Made by a program: the position numbers and the translations under genes
Notes under the pieces: generated by a model
Seen by the model: only the letters and a program-made list of their open reading frames with translations
Databases searched by the model: none
Told to the model about the DNA's origin: nothing
NCBI GenBank assembly: GCA_900169975.1
Contig: LT827126.1
Coordinates: 62,001-126,000, forward strand
DNA from: Pseudoflavonifractor sp. Marseille-P3106
Lineage (GTDB): Bacteria > Bacillota > Clostridia > Oscillospirales > Oscillospiraceae
Reading direction: 5' to 3'
DNA length: 64,000 nt
Shown: one piece after another, positions 8,003-17,407 of the stretch
Numbering within the stretch: the first letter of the stretch is position 1
How the letters are laid out: every line of letters starts with the position of its first letter

Positions 8003-9622
8003 ATGAAACAACCATACAATACCGCACTTTATATGAGACTGAGCCGCGACGATGAGAGTTTCGGCGACAGCGTATCCATCGAGACCCAGCGCACGATCCT
8101 GCGGCGCTTTGCCAGTGAAAACAATCTTCATGTGGTAGACGAATATATTGATGACGGATGGAGTGGGACGAATTTTGACCGGCCTAATTTCCAGCGCATG
8201 ATGGCAGACGTGGAAGCGGGGAAAGTGAACTGCATTGCCAGCAAGGACCTATCCCGTTTTGGCCGTGAGCATATCATGATGGACTATTATCTGGAGTTTG
8301 TGTTCCCGGAGAAGGGCATCCGCTACATCGCCGTTTCCGACAACGAGGACACGGAGAAGGGACTTTCGGACTTTGTGCCGTTCAAGAATTTATTCAATGA
8401 ATGGTTCGCAAAGGACACAAGCCGCAAGGTCAAGAACTCCCTCCACGCCAAGTTTCTGGCCGGAGAACGCACCTTTGCCTACGCGCCGCTGGGCTACAAG
8501 CGCGACCCGGAGGTAAAGAACCGTCTGGTCATTGACGAGGGGACCCGCTGGATCGTGGAAAAGATTTTCGACCTTGCTTTTCATGGTGCGGGCGCTGCCA
8601 AGATCACGGGCATCCTGTTGGATGAGCAGGTACCTACTCCCGGCTGGCTGAATTACACCCGCTACGGCACCTTCGCCAACATCTACGCCGATGCGCCGGA
8701 AAAAAAGCGTTGCGCATGGACGATTGCGCAGGTCAAGAGCATCATCAGAAACGAGACCTACATCGGCAACAGCGTCCACGGGATGCAGACCAACATTTCC
8801 TTCAAGAACAAGAAGAAGGTCCGAAAACCGTCGGAGGAATGGCTGCGGGTGGAGAACACCCACGAGGCCATTATCTCCAGGGAAGTGTTTGAGCAGGTGC
8901 AGGAACAGATCGCCAACCGGCGCAGGAAAATCAAGAACGCACCTGCCACACAGATTTTCTCCGGCCTTGTGAAATGCGCCGACTGCGGCTGGTCCATGAG
9001 CTTCGCCACCAACAAGAGTGTCAGCAAACCGTTCAGTTACTTCAACTGTACGTCCTATCGCCAGCATGGGCCGAAGCACTCTGACTGCACTTCCCACTAC
9101 ATCCGCTATGACACCCTGTACGCCTATGTCCTCAGCCGCCTGCAATACTGGTCGGCACAGGCGGATGTGGGCGTAGAACACCTGAAAGGGCAGTTACTCC
9201 ATGCCAACGACAGAGAGCAGCAGCGGATGGCGAGAACGAGGGAGGCGGAGCTGAAACGGGCGCAGAAGCGGCAAAAGGAGCTGGACCGGCTGTTCGCAAA
9301 GCTCTATGAGGACTGGGCGGCGGAGCGAATTACGGAGTACAACTTCAATGCCCTGTCCGAGAAGTATCAGACCGAGCAGGCGGAAGTGCTGGCAAAGATC
9401 GAGCGGCTGCAAGCCGAGCTTGCCTCTGAACAGCAGGCCACAGTCGGCATTGACCAGTGGATCGGCCTCATTCATCAATACGCCCATCCAGAGGAACTGA
9501 CCGCCGAAATGCTCAATGCACTGGTTGAGAAGATCACCGTGCATGAGAAAACCATCGGCGAGGACGGCGAGAAGGAACAGACCGTCGATATTTACTACCG
9601 CTTTGTGGGTAAAATCGACTAA
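8003..9622 (+). CDS. Large serine recombinase (TnpX/TndX-like integrase)
   Basis: This 539-residue protein integrates and excises the element through a serine-linked strand exchange. It has the N-terminal resolvase domain (ALYMRLSRDDES with the catalytic serine, then KDLSRFGREHIMMDYYLE), the recombinase domain (about 165-290, containing NETYIGNSVHG), a zinc-ribbon segment (CADCGWSM...CTSYRQHGPKHSDC, about 320-360), a long coiled coil (about 400-460) and a C-terminal DUF4368-like part ending IYYRFVGKID. AAGGAGG precedes the ATG. The gene abuts the right end of the element, the normal place for TnpX-type enzymes, and only about 23 bases separate its stop from the interrupted host gene. Confidence 0.92.
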   Translation: MKQPYNTALYMRLSRDDESFGDSVSIETQRTILRRFASENNLHVVDEYIDDGWSGTNFDRPNFQRMMADVEAGKVNCIASKDLSRFGREHIMMDYYLEFVFPEKGIRYIAVSDNEDTEKGLSDFVPFKNLFNEWFAKDTSRKVKNSLHAKFLAGERTFAYAPLGYKRDPEVKNRLVIDEGTRWIVEKIFDLAFHGAGAAKITGILLDEQVPTPGWLNYTRYGTFANIYADAPEKKRCAWTIAQVKSIIRNETYIGNSVHGMQTNISFKNKKKVRKPSEEWLRVENTHEAIISREVFEQVQEQIANRRRKIKNAPATQIFSGLVKCADCGWSMSFATNKSVSKPFSYFNCTSYRQHGPKHSDCTSHYIRYDTLYAYVLSRLQYWSAQADVGVEHLKGQLLHANDREQQRMARTREAELKRAQKRQKELDRLFAKLYEDWAAERITEYNFNALSEKYQTEQAEVLAKIERLQAELASEQQATVGIDQWIGLIHQYAHPEELTAEMLNALVEKITVHEKTIGEDGEKEQTVDIYYRFVGKID

Positions 9623-9645
9623 GACCTATTTTGTATCCTTATGTT

Positions 9646-10290
9646 TGGGAAACGGGACTGAGCATGCCGGACGTGGAGCTGCTGCTCCCGTTGGGAGAGG
9701 CCCTGGGGGTGAGCGTCACAGAGCTCCTCTCCGGGCAGCGGATGCCCAGGGAGGAACCGTGGAAAGTGGACGCGGTGGACCGGCTGGTGGCCGGAACAGT
9801 GGAGCTATCCGCACAGGAACGGAAGGCGCGGGAAGCGGCGCGGCGGCGTCGAAGTCTGGCCTATCTGCTCTGCGGAGCAGTGGGGCTGGGGGAAGTGTGT
9901 CTGCTGGTGATTTGGGGAGCGCAGTGGGCGGAGCTGGCGGAGAATGTGCTGCTGGTGGAGGGGCTGAGCCTTCTCTTCGGCGCATGGCTGTGCTTTTTTG
10001 CCCCTGATACCCTGCCCGCCTATTATGATGAAAATCGGATCAGTTTTTACGGAGACGGGGTTTTTCGCATGAATCTGGCGGGGATCCGGCTCAACAACAG
10101 CAACTGGCCCCACATTCTGCGGGGAATGCGGCTGTGGCTTCTGGGGGCGTCAGTGCTGTTTCCGGCGGCCTGGTGGGCTGCGGAAGAGCTCTTCCCCGCG
10201 CGGCCTCTTGCAGTGGATCTCACGCTGAAGCTGACTGCCATGGTGGGACTTTTCCTGCCGGCTTATTTTGCCGGGAAACGGTACGAATAA
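9646..10290 (+). pseudogene. XRE-family regulator, 5' end removed by element insertion
   Basis: From 9646 the frame reads WETGLSMPDVELLLPLGEALGVSVTELLSGQ. This is the second half of the XRE helix-turn-helix domain seen in many Clostridia regulators, where it normally follows '...VSRQAVSK'. The usual first 30-35 residues are missing and are replaced by the right end of the mobilisable element. The rest is intact: a linker, then three or four hydrophobic segments (SLAYLLCGAVGLGEVCLLVIW, VLLVEGLSLLFGAWLCFF, LLGASVLFPAAWW, LTAMVGLFLPAYF), as in membrane-attached XRE proteins. A TTG at 9631 could start a short product, but it would lack half of the DNA-binding domain. Confidence 0.75.
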
Positions 10291-10346
10291 CGCGGGGCTT
10301 GTATTTGGGGCTGCGCGGCGGCAGAAAATATGATATCCTCATAAAC

Positions 10347-10389
10347 AGACAGCTTTTTCCGTTTCTTTATCAAACGGAAAAAGCTGTCT
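10347..10389 (+). terminator. Strong hairpin between the XRE remnant and the YczE-like gene
   Basis: Perfect 18-bp arms beginning AGACAGCTTTTTCCG (10347-10364, 10372-10389) with a 7-base loop. It is followed by a moderately T-rich stretch and probably terminates transcription from the left. Confidence 0.6.
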
Positions 10390-10417
10390 TGCTCATTTTT
10401 TATACGAGGAAGAGACA

Positions 10418-11098
10418 ATGAAGCGGATTTTTTACACCGAGGCGGCCTATCTGCTGGGGCTGCTCATCCTGGCGTCGGGAACGACCCTCATGGCGGCGGC
10501 GGATTTTGGGGTTTCCATGGTGGCGGCGCCGGCTTATGTGTTCTACCGGAAGCTGTCGCTGATTTTTCCGTGGTTCACTTTCGGCATGGCGGAGTATCTG
10601 TTTCAGGCGGTGGTGCTCCTGCTGCTGGCTGCGGTCATGGGTCGATTTCGTGGGGCCTACCTTTTTTCCTTTGTCACGACGGTGGCGTACGGCCTGTTTC
10701 TGGACACCGCGATGAGACTTACCGCCCCCATTCCCGTGAGCGGCTGGGCAGCCCGGGGAGGCTGCTATCTGCTGGGAATGCTCCTGTGTGCCCTGGGGGT
10801 GACTCTGCTGTTCCATACCTATTTTCCTCCGGCGGCCTATGAACTTGCCGTCAAAGAACTCACGCGCAAGACAGGGCTGAAGATGCACCGGATCAAGACG
10901 GTCTACGACTGCGTCAGCTGCGGAGCGGCGGTGATCCTGTCCTTTGTCTTTTTCGGCGCGGGACAGTTTGTCAGGGTCCGGTGGGGGACCGTTCTCTGCG
11001 CGCTGGTGAATGGGTGGCCCATCGGGCGGTGCACCGCTTTTCTGGAGGAGCACTGGGAATTTCAGGACGGCCTGGAGCTGCGGGCACGGTTTTCCTGA
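10418..11098 (+). CDS. YczE/YitT-like integral membrane protein (DUF6198-like)
   Basis: A 226-residue membrane protein with about five hydrophobic segments (residues 9-33, 48-68, 76-95, 107-128 and 160-180). Its start, YLLGLLILASGTTLMAAADFGVSMVAAPAYVFY, is typical of the YczE/YyaS/YitT superfamily, where transport or export functions have been proposed but not settled. GAGGAAGAG precedes the ATG. It stands alone between a terminator and a minus-strand pseudogene. A distant relative lies at 27977-28696. Confidence 0.7.
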   Translation: MKRIFYTEAAYLLGLLILASGTTLMAAADFGVSMVAAPAYVFYRKLSLIFPWFTFGMAEYLFQAVVLLLLAAVMGRFRGAYLFSFVTTVAYGLFLDTAMRLTAPIPVSGWAARGGCYLLGMLLCALGVTLLFHTYFPPAAYELAVKELTRKTGLKMHRIKTVYDCVSCGAAVILSFVFFGAGQFVRVRWGTVLCALVNGWPIGRCTAFLEEHWEFQDGLELRARFS

Positions 11099-11107
11099 GG
11101 GGAGAAC

Positions 11108-11356
11108 TCAGGGCTCAAGACCGGGGCGCAGCCGGGCCATGAGGTATTCATCCACATAGCGGCCTCCCCGCACAGTGGCCATTCGCTTGAGGCCCTCTTT
11201 TTGAAAGCCCAGGGACTCATACAGCCGAATGGCCCCTTCATTGTCGGAAAACACCTCCAATTCCACCCGCACCAGCATGAGCCAGTGATCGGCCAGATCC
11301 AGGATCTCATTCAGAAGGGCGTCGCCCGCCTCTACCGGACGAATGATCCATTCCAT
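11108..11356 (-). pseudogene. GNAT acetyltransferase with an internal in-frame deletion
   Basis: The 82-residue frame starts like a GNAT enzyme (MEWIIRPVEAGDA) and ends like one (LLNEILDLADHWLMLVRVELEVFSDNEGAIRLYESLGFQKEG). The central part that should hold the acetyl-CoA motif A (R/Q-x-x-G-x-G/A) is absent, about 75-80 residues. The first 13 residues run directly into the last strand-helix unit. The ribosome binding site (AGAGGTGG) is intact, so a short product may be made but cannot fold as a full acetyltransferase. Confidence 0.7.
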
Positions 11357-11649
11357 GTGAGACGACCACCTCTGTTTTGGGAAAAGTATAGCATAAAGGG
11401 GAAAAGAGCACAAGAGCGGGGGCCGGTTCCGGCCGTTCTGCTGTCATAACCGTATCGGCGTGCGTTTGCGTGGCTCCAAGACAGACGGCTGTGCAGGAGA
11501 GGATCATAAATGGCCGATGGAGAACGCCGCTGCATTTGATTGGACCGCGGGGAGATCAATGATCGTTATTCCGGCAGCAGGAAGGGCCGGCATCAAATTC
11601 GCAGCAGCGAGAGTTGGCTGTACTCCGGCTGAAAAGCACGTCTGGAGAC

Positions 11650-11848
11650 TGTTGAAAAAGTGGCTTTGCCGCTTTTTCGAGCAGGATGCAGCCCATTGTG
11701 CGCACGCATAGTCCGCCGCAGGCGGACCATGCGCACACTGACGGGCTGAGAGGTGTTTTTTGTCACGTACACGCCGCGGCAGAAAACAGATCCCACCTTT
11801 TTCGCGCCTGCGGGCACGAAACTCTGCGAGGCCTTTTTGACAGACTGA
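11650..11848. repeat. Possible MITE-like element with imperfect terminal repeats
   Basis: The left end CTGTTGAAAAAG and the reverse complement of the right end, CTGTCAAAAAG, are similar inverted termini about 200 bp apart. They flank non-coding sequence with internal small dyads (GTCCGCC...GGCGGAC). No target duplication was identified. Confidence 0.3.
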
Positions 11849-11885
11849 GGGGCGCTGCCGTGAAATCGGCAGCGCCCCTTTTTGT
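11849..11885 (+). terminator. GC-rich hairpin with T tract
   Basis: GGGGCGCTGCCG and CGGCAGCGCCCC pair around a 6-base loop and are followed by TTTTTT on the plus strand. It lies just beyond the clpC stop and may act in both directions. Confidence 0.6.
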
Positions 11886-11919
11886 GAAAAAATCCCGATT
11901 TTGAAGTCCCCGTCGATTT

Positions 11920-14376
11920 TTAACCAGCCGGGAGGGCGGCGGCGGTGGGATGCAGGATCACTTTTCCGTCCTCTTCCGTTACCGTGAGGGCGCTTCCGGC
12001 GGGAAGGGCCCCGGAGAGCAGAAGCCCGGCGGCGGGGTCCTCCACCTGAGAGCGGATGGCCCGGCGGAGGGGCCGGGCGCCGTAGTCGGGGTCGAAGCCG
12101 GACCGGGTCAGGGCCTCTCTGGCCTGGGGGGTGACCTCCAGAGTCACCCCGAGGGCGGTCAGACGGCTGCCCAGATCGTCCAGCATCCGCTGGGCGATGA
12201 GGGCGAGCTCGGGCTGCCCCAGCTGGTGAAAGACCACCGTCTCGTCCAGCCGGTTGAGAAATTCCGGTCGGAAGGTCCGACGGACATCCTCCATGACCCC
12301 GTGCTCCACCTCGGCGGGAGAGCGCAGCCCGTCGGTCTCCGTCCGGGCGGAGAAGCCCAGGCGGCCCTTGGCGGTGATGCGGCGGGCCCCCACGTTGGAG
12401 GTGAGAATGATGACGCAGCTTCGGAAATCTGCCTTCCGGCCCTGAGCGTCGGTGATCTGTCCATCCTCCAGCGCCTGGAGCAGCACACTCCAGATGTCCT
12501 CGTGTGCCTTTTCAATTTCGTCGAACAGCACCACCGAGTAGGGCTTGCGGCGCACAGCCTCGGTGAGCTGTCCCCCCTCCTCGTGGCCCACATAGCCCGG
12601 AGGGGAGCCCAGCAGCCGGGAGACGGTGTGCTTTTCCATATACTCCGACATGTCGAAGCGGATGAGGGAGTCCTCGCTGCCGAAAAGGGCGGCGGCCAGC
12701 GCCTTGCAAAGTTCGGTCTTGCCCACGCCGGTGGGGCCCAGGAAAAGGAAGGAGCCCACCGGGCGCCCCGGCTCCTTCAGTCCCACACGGCCCCTGCGGA
12801 CGGCCTGGGATACTGCCCGCACCGCCTCCTCCTGGCCGATCACCCGGCGGCGCAGGGTGTCGTCCAGAGCCAGCAGCCGGTCGCTCTCCGAGCGGGTCAG
12901 GGAGGTCACGGGGATCCCGGTCCAGCCGGAGATGACGCTGGCCACATCCTGGCCGGTGACGGAGATGGGGCCCCGCCGCAGGAGCTGGGCAGCCTTCTCC
13001 CGCTCCAGGCTGCGGCGGAAATCTCCCTCAGCGTCCCGGTACATGGCGGCGGTCTCAAAGTCCTGCTCCCGGATGGCGGATTCCTTGCGCTGCCGGGCGT
13101 CGGCTACCTTTTCCTCCAGTTCCCGGAGTGCGGGGGAGGGTTCGGCGTCCCCCAGCCGGGCCCGGCTGGAGGCCTCATCCATCAGATCCACCGCCTTGTC
13201 CGGCAGTCTCCGGTCGGGGAGATAGCGGACAGAGAGACGGACTGCCGCGTCCAGCGCCTCGTCGGAGATAGAGAGGCGGTGATGGCGCTCGTACTGAGGG
13301 CGCAGTCCCTCCAGAATGGCGCGGGTGGCCTCGGGGGTGGGCTCCGCCACCAGCACCGGCTGGAACCGCCGCTCCAGGGCCGCGTCCTTTTCAATATACT
13401 TTCGATACTCTGCGGTGGTGGTGGCCCCCACCACCTGGAGATCGCCCCGCCCCAGGGCGGGCTTGAGAATGTTGGCGGCGTCGATGGCCCCCTCGGCGCT
13501 GCCCGCGCCCACAATGGTGTGGAGTTCGTCGAGAAACAGGATCACATCCCCGGCCCGGCGAACCTCGGCCAGGATGTTTTTGACCCGCTCCTCAAATTCG
13601 CCCCGGTATTTCGTACCTGCCACCATGGAGGACAGGTCCAGAGACACCAGCCGTTTGGCGGCCAGATCCTCGGGAACCTCTCCGCCTGTGATGGCCAGTG
13701 CCAGAGCCTCAGCCACCGCGGTCTTGCCCACCCCGGGTTCCCCGATCAGGGCGGGGTTGTTTTTACGCCGCCGGGACAGGATCTCGATGACCCGGCGGAC
13801 CTCCTTTTCCCGTCCGATGACCGGATCCAGCCCCCCGCTGGCCGCCAGAGCGGTGAGGTCGCGGGAGAATTGGTCCAGCAGCTTGGTGGTGGGGTGATCT
13901 TCCCGTTCCGGGCGGCGGCGGTCCAGGGGACGGGGATCATAGGCGCCGAAGGCGCATGTCACGTCTCCCAGGAGCTGACGGGGGTCTTTTCCCGCCGCGG
14001 CGATGACCCGGGCGGCGGCGCTGTCATTCTGGCGGAGAAGCCCTGTGAGCAGATGGCCGGTGTCCGCCCGGGAAGACTGACACCGCCGGGCCTCGCTCAG
14101 CGCCAGCTCCAGGCATTCCCGGCAGCGGGGCGTGAGGCCCTGGCTGGGAAGCCCGCCTGCCGCTCCCAGACCCACCAGCCGCACCAGTGCAGCGCGAAGA
14201 AGCTCCGCGGTGAGACCGGCGGATGCCAGCGCCTTGGCCCCCGGGCCGCGGCCCTCCCTGGCAACGCCCAGAAGCAGGTGCTCGGTACCCACATAGCTGT
14301 GTCCCAGCTCGGCGGCGCTCTCCTGGGCCAGACGGAGGGCAGTTTCTGCCCCCATGGTAAATTCAACGGCGCTCAT
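11920..14376 (-). CDS. clpC: ATP-dependent Clp protease ATP-binding subunit ClpC
   Basis: An 818-residue HSP100 unfoldase that feeds proteins to ClpP. It has two N-terminal Clp_N repeats (1-140), a first AAA+ module with Walker A GEPGVGKT (212-219) and Walker B ILFLDEL (279-285), a middle coiled coil with a UVR-like stretch (about 425-465), a second AAA+ module with GPTGVGKT (547-554) and FDEIEKA, and the C-terminal D2-small domain. Size and order fit ClpC rather than ClpB (shorter middle domain) or ClpA. GGGAGGAA precedes the ATG. It is monocistronic here, without the mcsA/mcsB/ctsR genes that accompany clpC in Bacillus. No clear CtsR operator was seen upstream. Confidence 0.93.
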   Translation of the reverse strand: MSAVEFTMGAETALRLAQESAAELGHSYVGTEHLLLGVAREGRGPGAKALASAGLTAELLRAALVRLVGLGAAGGLPSQGLTPRCRECLELALSEARRCQSSRADTGHLLTGLLRQNDSAAARVIAAAGKDPRQLLGDVTCAFGAYDPRPLDRRRPEREDHPTTKLLDQFSRDLTALAASGGLDPVIGREKEVRRVIEILSRRRKNNPALIGEPGVGKTAVAEALALAITGGEVPEDLAAKRLVSLDLSSMVAGTKYRGEFEERVKNILAEVRRAGDVILFLDELHTIVGAGSAEGAIDAANILKPALGRGDLQVVGATTTAEYRKYIEKDAALERRFQPVLVAEPTPEATRAILEGLRPQYERHHRLSISDEALDAAVRLSVRYLPDRRLPDKAVDLMDEASSRARLGDAEPSPALRELEEKVADARQRKESAIREQDFETAAMYRDAEGDFRRSLEREKAAQLLRRGPISVTGQDVASVISGWTGIPVTSLTRSESDRLLALDDTLRRRVIGQEEAVRAVSQAVRRGRVGLKEPGRPVGSFLFLGPTGVGKTELCKALAAALFGSEDSLIRFDMSEYMEKHTVSRLLGSPPGYVGHEEGGQLTEAVRRKPYSVVLFDEIEKAHEDIWSVLLQALEDGQITDAQGRKADFRSCVIILTSNVGARRITAKGRLGFSARTETDGLRSPAEVEHGVMEDVRRTFRPEFLNRLDETVVFHQLGQPELALIAQRMLDDLGSRLTALGVTLEVTPQAREALTRSGFDPDYGARPLRRAIRSQVEDPAAGLLLSGALPAGSALTVTEEDGKVILHPTAAALPAG

Positions 14377-14600
14377 AGTCGTTCCTCCCGGTGAAGCCCG
14401 GTTTTTCCGGCCTTATCTTGCCGCTGCGCCGGGGGTGGGAAATGCTTTTAAAGGTGCCTTCCAGTTCGGGGGTCATGCTGCCTGCCGCCTCGACCCGAAA
14501 AGCACCGGACGGTCGTGCCATATCCATCCGCTCCCTTTCTGTGATTGCGTTTATCATTCCACCAATATAAAAATATACCCAGCGTATGGGGAAATTAGCA

Positions 14601-14628
14601 TTGCAATTTAAAAAACTTGTGTTATAAT
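14601..14628 (+). promoter_or_regulatory. Promoter of the ferredoxin gene
   Basis: TTGCAA (14601-14606) and a perfect TATAAT (14623-14628) are spaced by 16 bases in an AT-rich stretch. They lie 32 bases upstream of the ferredoxin start. Confidence 0.75.
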
Positions 14629-14660
14629 ATTCTCACATTAGAAGCTTGGAGGTGTAACCA

Positions 14661-14831
14661 ATGGCTTATGTGATTAGCGACGCTTGCGTCAGCTGCGGCG
14701 CTTGCGCCGACGCTTGCCCCGTGTCCGCGATTTCCCAGGGCGATACACAGTATGTGATCGACGCCGGGACCTGCATCGATTGCGGTTCCTGCGCTGGTGC
14801 TTGCCCCACCGGGGCCATTTCCCAGGGCTGA
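14661..14831 (+). CDS. 2[4Fe-4S] ferredoxin, clostridial type
   Basis: A 56-residue electron carrier with two CxxCxxCxxxCP motifs (CVSCGACADACP and CIDCGSCAGACP), each binding one [4Fe-4S] cluster. The two halves are internal duplicates, each ending in P(V/T)(S/G)AISQG. It is the classic low-potential ferredoxin of anaerobic clostridia, used by hydrogenases and pyruvate:ferredoxin oxidoreductase. The gene has its own strong promoter, a TTGGAGGTG ribosome binding site and a terminator directly after the stop, so it is monocistronic and probably highly expressed. Confidence 0.95.
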   Translation: MAYVISDACVSCGACADACPVSAISQGDTQYVIDAGTCIDCGSCAGACPTGAISQG

Positions 14832-14842
14832 GTTTCGCGTAC

Positions 14843-14886
14843 AAAAAAGCAGCGGCGCCGTGTTTTCACGGCGCCGCTGCTTTTTT
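14843..14886. terminator. Bidirectional terminator between ferredoxin and hydrolase genes
   Basis: AAAAAAGCAGCGGCGCCGTG pairs with CACGGCGCCGCTGCTTTTTT around a 4-base loop. It serves the ferredoxin gene and the convergent hydrolase gene. Confidence 0.92.
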
Positions 14887-14915
14887 GCGCTTCAGGCGTG
14901 GAAAAATTCTGTCTC

Positions 14916-15875
14916 TTACAGTTCCTCCAGCAAAAACCGCCCCACGCTCTCCATGGCCTGGTCGGCGGTGCGCATGGGAAACATCTGGAACACATGCCAC
15001 ATGTCCTTCCAGACCTCCAGGCGGCAGGGGACGCCCGCCCCCACGAGCCGATCCCGCAGCCGGACGGAGTCGGAATAGAGGATTTCGTTGCTGCCCACCT
15101 GGATGAGGGCGGGAGGGAAATGGGAGAGGTCGCCCAGCAGGGGGGAAAGAAGGGGACTGGAGAGATCCCGCTCCCCGGCGTAGACACGCCGGACGGCCTG
15201 GATATAATTCATGGTGATCATGGGGTCGATGTCTGCCCGCTCGGCGTAGGAGCGGCCGCTGGCCGTCATGTCGGTCCAGGGGGACATGAGCACCAGCCGG
15301 GCGGGGAGCCGCCGCCCCTCGGCTTTGAGCCGATGGCAGAGGACCAGAGCCAGATTGCCTCCGGCGGAATCTCCCGCCACCACCACGTCCCGGGCCCCGT
15401 AGCCCAGGTGCATCAGGTAGTCCCAGGCCTGCATGGCGTCGTCCGGGGCGGCGGGGAACGGGTGCTCCGGTGCCAGGCGGTACTCAAAGCTGAGCACCTC
15501 ATAGCCCGTGGTCTCCGCCAGCTTGGCGGCCAGGGGGCGGGAATATCCCAAATTGCCGCTGGTATAGCCGCCGCCGTGGCAGTAGAGGATGACTTTGCGC
15601 TTCTCCCAGCAGCGGGTGGGTCGGGCCCAGGCAGCGGCCATGCCGTGGAGTCGGAATGGCTCCCAGGAGACGCCCCGCCGGGGAGAGACCAGCCGCCCCA
15701 GCAGCTCCTGCCCCGCCCGCTGGCGTTCCAGATCCTCTGGGTCCATAGATTCGGGGGAGGTGGCCGAATGGATGGCCTTTAGGGCCCGCATCACCGGCTC
15801 CAGCCGCCGGTCCTCCGCCATGCGTTTTTGCTCTGTGGTGGGCCGGATCAAATTCATATGCCGCCGCATTTCCAT
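14916..15875 (-). CDS. Alpha/beta hydrolase, HSL-type esterase/lipase
   Basis: A 319-residue hydrolase of the hormone-sensitive lipase group. The oxyanion-hole motif HGGGY lies near residue 130, the nucleophile elbow GDSAGG near 195, and acidic and histidine members of the triad lie in the C-terminal part (DSVRLRDRL...MWHVFQMF). It probably cleaves short acyl esters. It is divergent from the acyltransferase and the zinc-ribbon gene. Such a hydrolase, an alcohol-acetyltransferase-like protein and a DUF6320 protein often form one gene cluster, so ester or lipid remodelling is a reasonable inference. Confidence 0.88.
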   Translation of the reverse strand: MEMRRHMNLIRPTTEQKRMAEDRRLEPVMRALKAIHSATSPESMDPEDLERQRAGQELLGRLVSPRRGVSWEPFRLHGMAAAWARPTRCWEKRKVILYCHGGGYTSGNLGYSRPLAAKLAETTGYEVLSFEYRLAPEHPFPAAPDDAMQAWDYLMHLGYGARDVVVAGDSAGGNLALVLCHRLKAEGRRLPARLVLMSPWTDMTASGRSYAERADIDPMITMNYIQAVRRVYAGERDLSSPLLSPLLGDLSHFPPALIQVGSNEILYSDSVRLRDRLVGAGVPCRLEVWKDMWHVFQMFPMRTADQAMESVGRFLLEEL

Positions 15876-16011
15876 GGGCTTCCTCCATTTCTGTGATCGA
15901 GTTGGAAAGGTGAAAGCATTGTAACACGCGGCCGGGGAAAAGTAAAGGCGGGTTGCGCCGAAGCGGCGGCGGTGGTAAAATAAAAACGATCAGGCAGGGA
16001 GGAGGGCAGAT

Positions 16012-17298
16012 ATGGCAAAAAAGAAAAAGCCGGATTGGTATACGCTGGACAATGCCGGTATCCTGTATTCCGCGCTTCAAAAGGAGGAATATTCGGCGAT
16101 CTACCGCTTCTCCGCCGTGCTGAAGGAGCGGGTGGATCCGGCGGCGCTCCAGCGTGCCGTGGACGAGTGTATGCCCCGGTTTCCCGGGTTTGCCGTGCGG
16201 ATCAAGCGGGGCGCGTTCTGGTATTATTTCGAGCCGAACAGCGCTCCCGGCCCTTTCGTGAAGCCCGACATCTCAAATCCCTGCCAGCCGGTGCGGTTCA
16301 AAGAGGACAACGGCTGGCTGATCCGCTTTTATTATTATGAGACCAGGATCTCCCTGGAGGTGTTCCACGCCCTGTCCGACGGCGCCGGGGCGCTGACCTT
16401 TTTTCGGACCGTGCTGGCGGCCTATTTCCGGGAGACTGGGCGTGACATCCCCTATGCAGGACAAGGGCTTCTGGATCTGCGGGAGCCGCCCCTGCGGGAG
16501 GAACGGGAGGACGCCTACGCCCGCTATGCCGGGAAGCGGGCGACGCGGGGCGGGATGCAGAAGAAAGCTTACCCCAACACGGGGACGCCGGAATCCTTTT
16601 ATACGCTCAATGTGACCATGGGCTTCGTGCCGCTGGACAAACTCCGGGAGACGGCGAAGCGGCACGGGGCCACTGTGACCGAATATCTCACCGCCGTGCT
16701 TTTGAAGGTTCTGATCGAGAAGCAGCGGCGGGAACGGCCGGTCCGTGAGAAGCCGGTGGCGCTGGCCATCCCTGTCAACCTGCGCCCCTGGTTCCCCTCG
16801 GGGACACTGCGCAACTTTATTATTACCATCCGGCCCTGCATCGACCCCTCTCTGGGGGAATATCCATTTGAAGACGTTTTGAACTACACCCGCCACTTTA
16901 TGCGCCTGGAGCAGGACCGGGCCAGGATGCGGGCTTCCTTTACAGGCAATGTCCGCTTCCAGACCAACCGGCTTCTGGGGGTCATTCCCGTCTTTCTGAA
17001 AAATCCCATCATGGCGCTGAGCTACCGCCTGGCCGGAGTGCGGCCCTATTCGGGCACCTACACCAACCCGGGGGCCTTCAAGGTGCCGCACGAGATGGCG
17101 CCCCTGATCGATCACATGGAGGTGATCCTGGGGCAGGCCACGGTGCCCCGGGTGCACTGTGCCTCCATCAGCTACGGAAACACCATGGAGGTCACCTTTG
17201 CCGGGACTTTGAAGGAGCGGGAGACCGAGAGGGACTTTTTCCGGTTCCTGATCCGGGAGGGAGTCCCGGTCAAAGTCATATCCAACCGAGAGGAGTGA
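16012..17298 (+). CDS. Condensation-domain acyltransferase, alcohol-acetyltransferase-like
   Basis: A 428-residue member of the CoA-dependent acyltransferase / NRPS-condensation superfamily. The active-site motif HxxxDG is present as HALSDGAG near residue 120. The second half has the DFGWG-region equivalents (NTMEVTFAGTLKERETERDFFRFL) of the alcohol acetyltransferase subgroup. GGGAGGAGGG precedes the ATG. The next gene, a zinc-ribbon membrane protein, starts 5 bases after the stop, so they form an operon now broken by an IS element. The acyl donor and acceptor cannot be read from the sequence. Confidence 0.8.
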   Translation: MAKKKKPDWYTLDNAGILYSALQKEEYSAIYRFSAVLKERVDPAALQRAVDECMPRFPGFAVRIKRGAFWYYFEPNSAPGPFVKPDISNPCQPVRFKEDNGWLIRFYYYETRISLEVFHALSDGAGALTFFRTVLAAYFRETGRDIPYAGQGLLDLREPPLREEREDAYARYAGKRATRGGMQKKAYPNTGTPESFYTLNVTMGFVPLDKLRETAKRHGATVTEYLTAVLLKVLIEKQRRERPVREKPVALAIPVNLRPWFPSGTLRNFIITIRPCIDPSLGEYPFEDVLNYTRHFMRLEQDRARMRASFTGNVRFQTNRLLGVIPVFLKNPIMALSYRLAGVRPYSGTYTNPGAFKVPHEMAPLIDHMEVILGQATVPRVHCASISYGNTMEVTFAGTLKERETERDFFRFLIREGVPVKVISNREE

Positions 17299-17407
17299 GA
17301 GAATGTCCTACTGCGTTCACTGCGGGGTGGAGCTGGATCCCACCGCTGCGGTCTGCCCCCTGTGTGCCACCCCGGTCCGCGATCCTGCCAGGCCGGTGGA
17401 CACTGTG

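Larger units (their letters stand above)
11414..11919. other. Gene-free interval between the GNAT pseudogene and clpC
   Basis: No protein-like frame is seen on either strand in these 506 bases. The interval holds a possible MITE-like unit (11650-11848) and a terminator-like hairpin (11849-11885). Short frames here have no ribosome binding site or recognisable motif. Confidence 0.6.

Noticed and set aside
11950-14394. 814-codon open frame on the plus strand opposite clpC
   Set aside because: It is the antisense shadow of a well-conserved clpC in GC-rich DNA, is low complexity (G/Q/H/L-rich) and has no ribosome binding site or recognisable domain.
14363-14557. 64-codon minus-strand frame just upstream of clpC
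   Set aside because: It overlaps the clpC start in another frame, has no recognisable motif and no good ribosome binding site.
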